Assembly: GCF_044142105.1 (NCBI RefSeq)
Contig: NZ_JBGTYM010000002.1
Coordinates: forward strand, 62,001 to 126,000
Direction: 5' to 3'
Length of the DNA: 64,000 nt
Source of the DNA: Pseudogemmobacter sp044142105
Lineage (GTDB): Bacteria; Pseudomonadota; Alphaproteobacteria; Rhodobacterales; Rhodobacteraceae
The notes beneath the pieces are model-generated. The model saw only the letters and a list, made by a program, of their open reading frames with translations. It had not been told where the DNA came from and ran no database searches. Within the stretch, counting starts at the first letter, position 1, and each line of letters opens with the position of its first letter. Positions 59,184 to 64,000 of this stretch are shown here, piece after piece. The translations under genes and the position numbers were made by a program.

Positions 59184-60653
59184 TTATTCGGCCGCTTCTT
59201 TCACCGAGAAGTCATAGCCGGAGATGCCCTTGGGTTCGAGGAATTCCTCGATGCCCCAGATGCCGCCTTCACGGGCGCGACCCGATTGCTTGACGCCGCC
59301 GAAGAAGGAGCCCGCGCCGCGCGGCTTGCCGTTCATCTCGATCATACCGGCCTGCAACTGGCGGGCCAGGCGGTTCGAGCGCGCCGGACTGCCGGACTGC
59401 ACATAGTTGGTCAGGCCATAGGGCGTGTCATTGGCGATGGCCACGGCCTCTTCCTCGGTGTCGAAGGGGATCATGCAGAGGACGGGGCCGAAGATCTCTT
59501 CCTTCTCGATGGTCATGCCGGGCTTCACATCGGCGAAGATGGTGGGCTTGACGTAGAAGCCGCGGTTGAAGCCCTCGGGCAGGCCGGGGCCGCCAGTGAC
59601 AAGGCGGGCGCCTTCGTCGATGCCCTTCTGGATATAGCCCTGGATCTGGTCCCATTGCCGCTTGTTCACGACCGGGCCGATATGGCCACCGTGTTCCAGC
59701 GCGGGGCCGACCTTGATCTTCTCGGCCACTGCCACTGCCTTGGCGATCGAGGCGTCATAGACCGAGCGCTCCACCAGCATCCGCGAGGGCGCATTGCAGG
59801 ACTGGCCGGTGTTTTCCATCATGCGCAGGACCGAGCGTTCGATGGCCTTGTCATCAGCATCGGCGAAGACCAGGTTCGCACCCTTGCCGCCCAGTTCCAG
59901 CGTCACGCGCTTGAGGCTTTCGGCGGCGGCCTTGGAGATGGCGCGGCCGGCACGGGTAGAGCCGGTGAAAGAGATCATCTGCACATCGGGATGGGTGGAC
60001 AGCTGGCTGCCCACGCCCGCGCCATCGCCGTTCACCAGATTGAAGACGCCGGCGGGGATGCCCGCGTCATGGCAGAATTCCGCGAAGAGCATCGCGTTGA
60101 GCGGGCTTTCTTCGGACGGTTTCAGCACGCAGGTGCAGCCCGCCAGCATGGCGGGGATCGCCTTGAGCGCGATCTGGTTGACCGGCCAGTTCCAGGGCGT
60201 GATCAGGCCGACAACGCCGATCGGTTCCAGCGCCACGGCGGGTTGCGGCTTGTCCATGGGCGTGCCGGGATGCAGCGGGCGGACCCATTCGATATGCTCG
60301 AAGGCCTTGAGGAAATTGGTGGTGTGCCAGGGCAGGCAGGGGGCCTGGTCCGACAGGGCGAAGTCGATGGGCGCGCCCATCTCCATCGCGATGGCCTCGG
60401 CGAATTCCTGGAGGCGGGCATTGTACTGATCAACGATCTTGGCGACCAGACGGGCGCGTTCGGCGGGGGGCGTGGCGGCCCAGCCGGGAAGCGCGGCCTT
60501 GGCGGCGGCGACGGCGGCATCGGTATCGGCCTGATCGCCGAGCGAGATCACCGCGCAGGGCTCTTCGGTTGAGGGGTTGATCACCTGCCAGTCGCGCGCA
60601 TTGGCGGGGGCGACCCATTTGCCGTTGATGTAGAAATCGCGCTTGGTCAGCAT
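59184..60653 (-). CDS. NAD(P)-dependent aldehyde dehydrogenase
   Basis: A 489-residue ALDH. Catalytic Cys286 (NTGQSCNAPSR) and Glu253 (TLELGGKGAN), the cofactor loop SFTGSTRAGR, PWNWPVNQI oxyanion Asn region, and the C-terminal KEEIFGPVLCMIPFDTEEEAV, MNGKPRGAGSFFGGVKQSGRAREGG are all standard. The substrate is not evident; the position upstream of an OYE-type oxidoreductase on the same strand could mean a shared pathway, but the hairpin and 163-bp gap between them argue against one transcript. ATG 60653 follows CCGGAGAG. Confidence 0.93.
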   Translation of the reverse strand: MLTKRDFYINGKWVAPANARDWQVINPSTEEPCAVISLGDQADTDAAVAAAKAALPGWAATPPAERARLVAKIVDQYNARLQEFAEAIAMEMGAPIDFALSDQAPCLPWHTTNFLKAFEHIEWVRPLHPGTPMDKPQPAVALEPIGVVGLITPWNWPVNQIALKAIPAMLAGCTCVLKPSEESPLNAMLFAEFCHDAGIPAGVFNLVNGDGAGVGSQLSTHPDVQMISFTGSTRAGRAISKAAAESLKRVTLELGGKGANLVFADADDKAIERSVLRMMENTGQSCNAPSRMLVERSVYDASIAKAVAVAEKIKVGPALEHGGHIGPVVNKRQWDQIQGYIQKGIDEGARLVTGGPGLPEGFNRGFYVKPTIFADVKPGMTIEKEEIFGPVLCMIPFDTEEEAVAIANDTPYGLTNYVQSGSPARSNRLARQLQAGMIEMNGKPRGAGSFFGGVKQSGRAREGGIWGIEEFLEPKGISGYDFSVKEAAE

Positions 60654-60735
60654 GGCGCTCTCCGGTCTGCGTGGAAATTTGATCAAGTTTGCGCCCGGGC
60701 GCAGCGGGGCGCAAGCAACCTTCCGACGCAAACCA

Positions 60736-60752
60736 TGTCGCGAAACGCGACA
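60736..60752. promoter_or_regulatory. 17-bp palindrome TGTCGCG-AAA-CGCGACA
   Basis: A perfect 7-bp inverted repeat with a 3-nt centre between the divergent aldehyde dehydrogenase and peroxiredoxin genes. Its geometry matches the TGTCCCA-N3-TGGGACA palindromes at 30689 and 46427. Likely a dimeric regulator's operator; the regulator is unknown. Confidence 0.6.
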
Positions 60753-60921
60753 GAGTGGCGGAAAGCGCGTCATTCTGCCGATGGGCCTGGGCGAAAGGCC
60801 GTTCCAGGACGGACAGAAATGAAGGAAATCGGTTCTCTTTTGACGCAGCGCGAGCGCGGGGGGATGAAACCGTTTCCTTCTAGGGCTATGTCTGGTGCCG
60901 CAACCTGAGAAGGAGATCCTC

Positions 60922-61578
60922 ATGTCGGTGCGTATCAATGACATCGCCCCCGATTTCACCGCCGATTCGACGGCCGGAAAGATCCGGTTCCACGACTGGC
61001 TGGGCGACAGCTATGCGATCATCTTCAGCCATCCGCGCGACTTTACCCCGGTCTGCACCACGGAATTCGGCGCGGTGGCGCAGCTGGCGGGCGAGTTCGC
61101 CAAGCGCAAGACCAAGGTGATCGGCGTCTCGGTCGATTCGGTCGAGGATCATGGCAAGTGGAAGCGCGACATCGAGGCTTTCGCGGGCAGCCCGGCGGAT
61201 TTCCCGATCATCGACGATACCTCGCTGACGGTGGCGAAGGCCTATGACATGCTGCCCGCCGAATATTACCTGCCGACCGAGGGTCGCGCGCCCGCGCATA
61301 CTGCCACCGTGCGGACGGTCTATATCATCGGGCCGGACAAGAAAGTGCGCCTGACCATGACCTATCCGATGTCGGTGGGCCGCAACTTCGCGGAAATCCT
61401 GCGGGCGCTGGATGCGGTGCAGGCCACCGATGGCGTGCCGATCGCAACGCCCGCGAACTGGGTGCCGGGCCAGGACGTGATCGTGGCGCTTTCGTTGAAC
61501 AACGAACAGGCCAAGGAAAAATTCGGCGAGCTGGACGTCAAGCTGCCCTATCTGCGCTTCGCCAAGCGCCCGGTCTGA
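60922..61578 (+). CDS. 1-Cys peroxiredoxin (Prx6-type)
   Basis: A 218-residue peroxidase. Peroxidatic Cys45 lies in SHPRDFTPVCTTEFG; no resolving Cys is found in the C-terminal domain, so it is 1-Cys type. The longer C-terminal domain (AILRALDAVQATDGVPIATPANWVPGQDVIV) is characteristic of Prx6. It reduces peroxides, probably with glutathione or thioredoxin. ATG 60922 follows AAGGAGA. A 268-bp divergent promoter region with a 17-bp palindrome lies upstream. Confidence 0.94.
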   Translation: MSVRINDIAPDFTADSTAGKIRFHDWLGDSYAIIFSHPRDFTPVCTTEFGAVAQLAGEFAKRKTKVIGVSVDSVEDHGKWKRDIEAFAGSPADFPIIDDTSLTVAKAYDMLPAEYYLPTEGRAPAHTATVRTVYIIGPDKKVRLTMTYPMSVGRNFAEILRALDAVQATDGVPIATPANWVPGQDVIVALSLNNEQAKEKFGELDVKLPYLRFAKRPV

Positions 61579-61589
61579 TCGGCGCGCCG

Positions 61590-62540
61590 TCAGGCTGCCG
61601 CCGCAAGCGCGGCGGCCAGTTCCTTCTTCTGGTGGCGGATCTTCCAATGCGGACGGTCCGCCATCATCTTTTCGGCCAAAGAAAGGCCGAGCCGGTAATG
61701 GCCCCGCGCAAGACAGCGGGCCAGGAAATCGGCCCGCCAGGGCGTTGACTCGCGCCGGGCGCGCATCATCCGGGCAAAGTCCGGCAGCTCGAGCCGCGCT
61801 TCGAAGGCGGCTTGCGAGATCGTTTTCAGAAGACCCATCTTCAGCAGGGCGGGCGGCAGCTTGTGGCCCATATGGCGCATCGGCAGGAAGGTGACATTGG
61901 GCGCCTCGAGCGCGGCGGCATGGGCGCGGTCTTCGGGCTGGGTCGGATCATAGGCGATATAGACGCGGCTTGCAGCGCACAGGCCCTGGGCCGCATCGCC
62001 ATAGGGCAGCGACCAGTCGGTGTTCAGGCGGGCATGGCGGTAGCGCGTCTCATAGGGGCAGAGGCTGGCGGTAAGGCTGCGCTGGGGGGCAAAAGCCATG
62101 ACCGTGCAGCCGGGGGCGAGCGGCGCGAAGGCCAGCGCGCCGAAGCCGCCCATGGAAGAGCCAAACATCGACACGGCGGGATAGGCACGGAAGAAGCCCG
62201 CATCCCTGAGGCCGGTCAGGGCGTCGATGATCTGGCGGTCGCGAAACCAGTCGCGGCGCTTGACTTGCAGGCCCAGGATATCGTGGCCCTGGGCCTGCAG
62301 GAATTTCTGACCCCAGATGATGCGATCCTCGGTTTCCCGCACGGCGGCCAGATTGTCGAAGCTGACGACCAGCCGTTTGCCCTGGCCGGGCAGGAAGGTG
62401 AGGACGTGATTGTCCAGTTCCAGCATGAAGCCGCCAAGATCGGCGGCGCGCTGGCGTTGCAGCGCGAAGGCATCGGATACGGCGGGGCCGTCAGCCCCGT
62501 CCTCTGTCTCTGCGGCCTCGTCGCCGAAATCCTCGAGCAT
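61590..62540 (-). CDS. alpha/beta-hydrolase-fold protein of unknown substrate
   Basis: A 316-residue protein. Acidic N terminus (EDFGDEAAETEDGAD), then FLPGQGKRLVVSFDNLAAVRETEDRIIWGQKFL, and a nucleophile elbow FGSSMGGFGALAFA (Ser129). A candidate His is in PMRHMGHKLPP. The C-terminal ~70 residues are Arg/Lys-rich helices. Rhodobacterales have many such proteins, sometimes misnamed PAPS reductases; I do not recognise a specific substrate. It is 11 bp from the convergent peroxiredoxin. Confidence 0.65.
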   Translation of the reverse strand: MLEDFGDEAAETEDGADGPAVSDAFALQRQRAADLGGFMLELDNHVLTFLPGQGKRLVVSFDNLAAVRETEDRIIWGQKFLQAQGHDILGLQVKRRDWFRDRQIIDALTGLRDAGFFRAYPAVSMFGSSMGGFGALAFAPLAPGCTVMAFAPQRSLTASLCPYETRYRHARLNTDWSLPYGDAAQGLCAASRVYIAYDPTQPEDRAHAAALEAPNVTFLPMRHMGHKLPPALLKMGLLKTISQAAFEARLELPDFARMMRARRESTPWRADFLARCLARGHYRLGLSLAEKMMADRPHWKIRHQKKELAAALAAAA

Positions 62541-62577
62541 ACCTGTCTCTTTTTGCGGCAGGATAGCGGCGGGCTGG

Positions 62578-62859
62578 TCATTCGGGCAATGCGGAAAAGT
62601 ATGGATGGCCGCGGCCCCAGATGCGCGGTCCCTCGCTGGCAAGTGTGGCGGCCTCGGCGGCGGACAGGCGCAGGAGCGCGGCGCGCGGACAGCCGGTCGC
62701 GCGGAGGGCGCGGGTCCAGGCCCGGCGCAGGCTGCGGGCGCTCCAGGGCAGCACCGCCTGCGCGGCCCATTGGCGCAGGGGCGCCGGAAGGGCGTCATGG
62801 GCGCGCATCGGATCTCCGGGCCGGGTCCGGGCCTTGGCGGAACGGAGATTCCCGGTCAT
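62578..62859 (-). CDS. small DUF6525-type protein
   Basis: A 93-residue basic protein (MTGNLRSAKARTRPGDPMRAHDALP at the start) with APLRQWAAQAVLPWSARSLRRAWTRALRATGC, resembling a small conserved Rhodobacterales family (DUF6525). Its ATG overlaps the stop of the CobW-type gene (ATGA), so it is translationally coupled to it. Function unknown. Confidence 0.72.
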   Translation of the reverse strand: MTGNLRSAKARTRPGDPMRAHDALPAPLRQWAAQAVLPWSARSLRRAWTRALRATGCPRAALLRLSAAEAATLASEGPRIWGRGHPYFSALPE

Positions 62860-64000
62860 GCGTTGCGGTATTGCCAAAGCGGGAAAGGGTCAGCCAGCGC
62901 CTGCCAGGCGGCGGGGGTGAATCCTGTCGCGGGAAGCAGGGCTGCGTCCAGCGCGGCACGGATCGCGGGTTCGTCCATGCCGTGGCCGATGAAGACCAGC
63001 TCTTGCCGCCGGTCGCCCCAGGGCGCCTGCCATTTGGCGTCGAGCTCGTGGCGGGCTTCGGGGTGGGTGGGCCAGCGGTCCTGCGGCACGCCGGCCCACC
63101 AGCGGCCCAGCGGCGCGACCGATGAGACCGCCCCGGCCAGCGAGAACTCGGCGGCCCAATCTGGGCGGGTCGCCAACCAGAAATGCCCCTTGGCACGGAT
63201 CACGCCGGGCAGGGGGCCATTCAGCACCCGATGCAGCCGGGCCGGGTGAAAGGGCGACCTGGCGCGATAGGTGAAGGAGGCGATGCCATATTCCTCGTTT
63301 TCGGGGATATGCTCTGCGAAACCGTACAGTTCCTTGGCCCAGAGCGGATGGGTTGCCGCGCGGTTGAAATCGAAGAGGCCGGTGTCGAAGATCGCCTCGG
63401 GCGCAATGCGGGCGTGATCCGTCTCGATCAGCCGTGCCTCGGGGTTCAGCGCCTTGATGATCTTGCGCGCGGCATCGGCGCGGTCTGCCCCGGCATCGGT
63501 GATCTTGTTCAGCAGGACGATATCGGCGAATTCGATCTGCTCGGTCAGCAGAGTGACCAATGCGCGATCGTCGGCCTCGCCCGCGGTTTCGCCGCGATCG
63601 GCCAGGAAATCATGGCTGGAGAAATCGCCCAGGAGGTTGATCGCATCGACGACCGTGACCATGCAATCCAGCCGGGCCACATCGGACAGGCTGTCGCCGG
63701 CTTCGTCGCGGAAATCGAAGGTTGCGGCGACGGACAGGGGTTCCGCGATGCCGGTGGACTCGATCAGAAGATAGTCGAAGCGGCCTTCGTCCGCGAGGCT
63801 GCGGACCTGGTCCAGCAGATCGCCGCGCAGGGTGCAGCAGATGCAGCCATTCGACATCTCGACCAGCTTTTCCTCGCTGCGAGACAGGCTGGTGCCTTCG
63901 CGCACCAGATCGGCGTCGATGTTCACTTCGGACATGTCGTTCACGATCACGGCAACGCGGCGGTCGGAGCGGTTGTTGAGGATGTGGTTCAGAAGCGTCG
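62856..64000 (-). CDS. CobW/COG0523-family GTPase (zinc metallochaperone), 5' end beyond the window
   Basis: 381 C-terminal codons are visible; the start and the Walker A loop lie beyond the right edge. The metal-binding CXCC motif is in NGCICCTLRGDLL, followed by IESTGIAEPLSVA (Walker B/switch), VVDAINLL, LLNKITD (guanine specificity NKxD) and a C-terminal CobW_C domain (GIASFTYRARSPFHPARL..LPGVIRAKGHFWLATRP). Such proteins deliver zinc under limitation. No Zur box can be checked, as the promoter is outside the window. Coupled to the DUF6525 gene. Confidence 0.9.
   Translation of the reverse strand, partial: TLLNHILNNRSDRRVAVIVNDMSEVNIDADLVREGTSLSRSEEKLVEMSNGCICCTLRGDLLDQVRSLADEGRFDYLLIESTGIAEPLSVAATFDFRDEAGDSLSDVARLDCMVTVVDAINLLGDFSSHDFLADRGETAGEADDRALVTLLTEQIEFADIVLLNKITDAGADRADAARKIIKALNPEARLIETDHARIAPEAIFDTGLFDFNRAATHPLWAKELYGFAEHIPENEEYGIASFTYRARSPFHPARLHRVLNGPLPGVIRAKGHFWLATRPDWAAEFSLAGAVSSVAPLGRWWAGVPQDRWPTHPEARHELDAKWQAPWGDRRQELVFIGHGMDEPAIRAALDAALLPATGFTPAAWQALADPFPLWQYRNA

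Noticed and set aside
60679..60686. TTGATCAA upstream of the aldehyde dehydrogenase gene, considered as an FNR/FnrL site
   Set aside because: FNR-type boxes need four bases between TTGAT and ATCAA; here the half-sites overlap, so the geometry is wrong.

Overview
The window is GC-rich, densely coding alphaproteobacterial DNA, most likely chromosomal and most like Rhodobacteraceae/Paracoccaceae (a Paracoccus- or Rhodobacter-type genome). The pointers are the CcrM adenine methyltransferase with GANTC sites in its leader, the rnhB-ccrM pair, a single-domain XylG in a divergent xylFHGBA/xylR locus, unfused MnmD and FAD-oxidase genes in place of bifunctional MnmC, and many small Rhodobacterales-type families (DUF721/DciA, DUF6525, DUF4424). 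This placement is inference from gene content. I see no rRNA, tRNA, insertion sequence, integrase, phage gene or CRISPR array, and no non-coding gap longer than 300 bp.

Layout. 1-4.9 kb: 5' part of a Tat-exported PhoX-type phosphatase, a split YeeE/YedE sulfur transporter, rpe-gph, rnhB and ccrM. 5-11.4 kb: alkane monooxygenase, mutY, a DciA-like gene with a DsbA-like thioredoxin and a family III CoA-transferase, proline iminopeptidase and ubiG. 11.5-16.5 kb: an unusual trio of a cytoplasmic-looking subtilase, a PAP2/haloperoxidase-fold enzyme with a (Gly-Ser-His)12 tail, and a SARP/TPR regulator. 16.6-25 kb: a YihY/BrkB membrane protein, then the D-xylose locus (xylF-H-G-B-A, with the ROK regulator xylR divergent). 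25-31.8 kb: housekeeping and metabolic genes (GFA protein, SDR epimerase, AMP nucleosidase, HU, EamA exporter, GST with a divergent WYL regulator, aroC).

31.9-41.9 kb: one tight seven-gene operon comprising an AstE/AspA-type deacylase, a complete oligopeptide-type ABC importer, an S9 peptidase and an N,N-dimethylformamidase-large-subunit-like protein. It looks like an uptake and hydrolysis pathway for an unknown N-acylated or N-alkylated peptide or amide. 41.9-46.4 kb: KDPGal (2-dehydro-3-deoxygalactonate) kinase, KDPGal aldolase, an SMP-30 lactonase and malQ. 46.6-53.6 kb: two MFS transporters, a DUF4424 protein, asd, and a VOC/TetR/aldo-keto reductase group with twin operators. 53.7-64 kb: a MuiA-like envelope protein, split mnmD and FAD oxidase, an OYE/Fe-S/FAD oxidoreductase, aldehyde dehydrogenase, 1-Cys peroxiredoxin, an alpha/beta-hydrolase-fold protein, DUF6525 and a CobW-family GTPase that runs off the window.

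The most interesting unexplained signals are non-coding. First, an array of about four 11-bp units (consensus GTTCGGAAGAC) occurs three times, always just beyond a gene-end hairpin. Second, the 17-bp palindrome TGTCCCA-N3-TGGGACA occurs twice, with a same-geometry relative at 60.7 kb. Third, two TetR-type operators lie 33 bp apart between the VOC and TetR genes.
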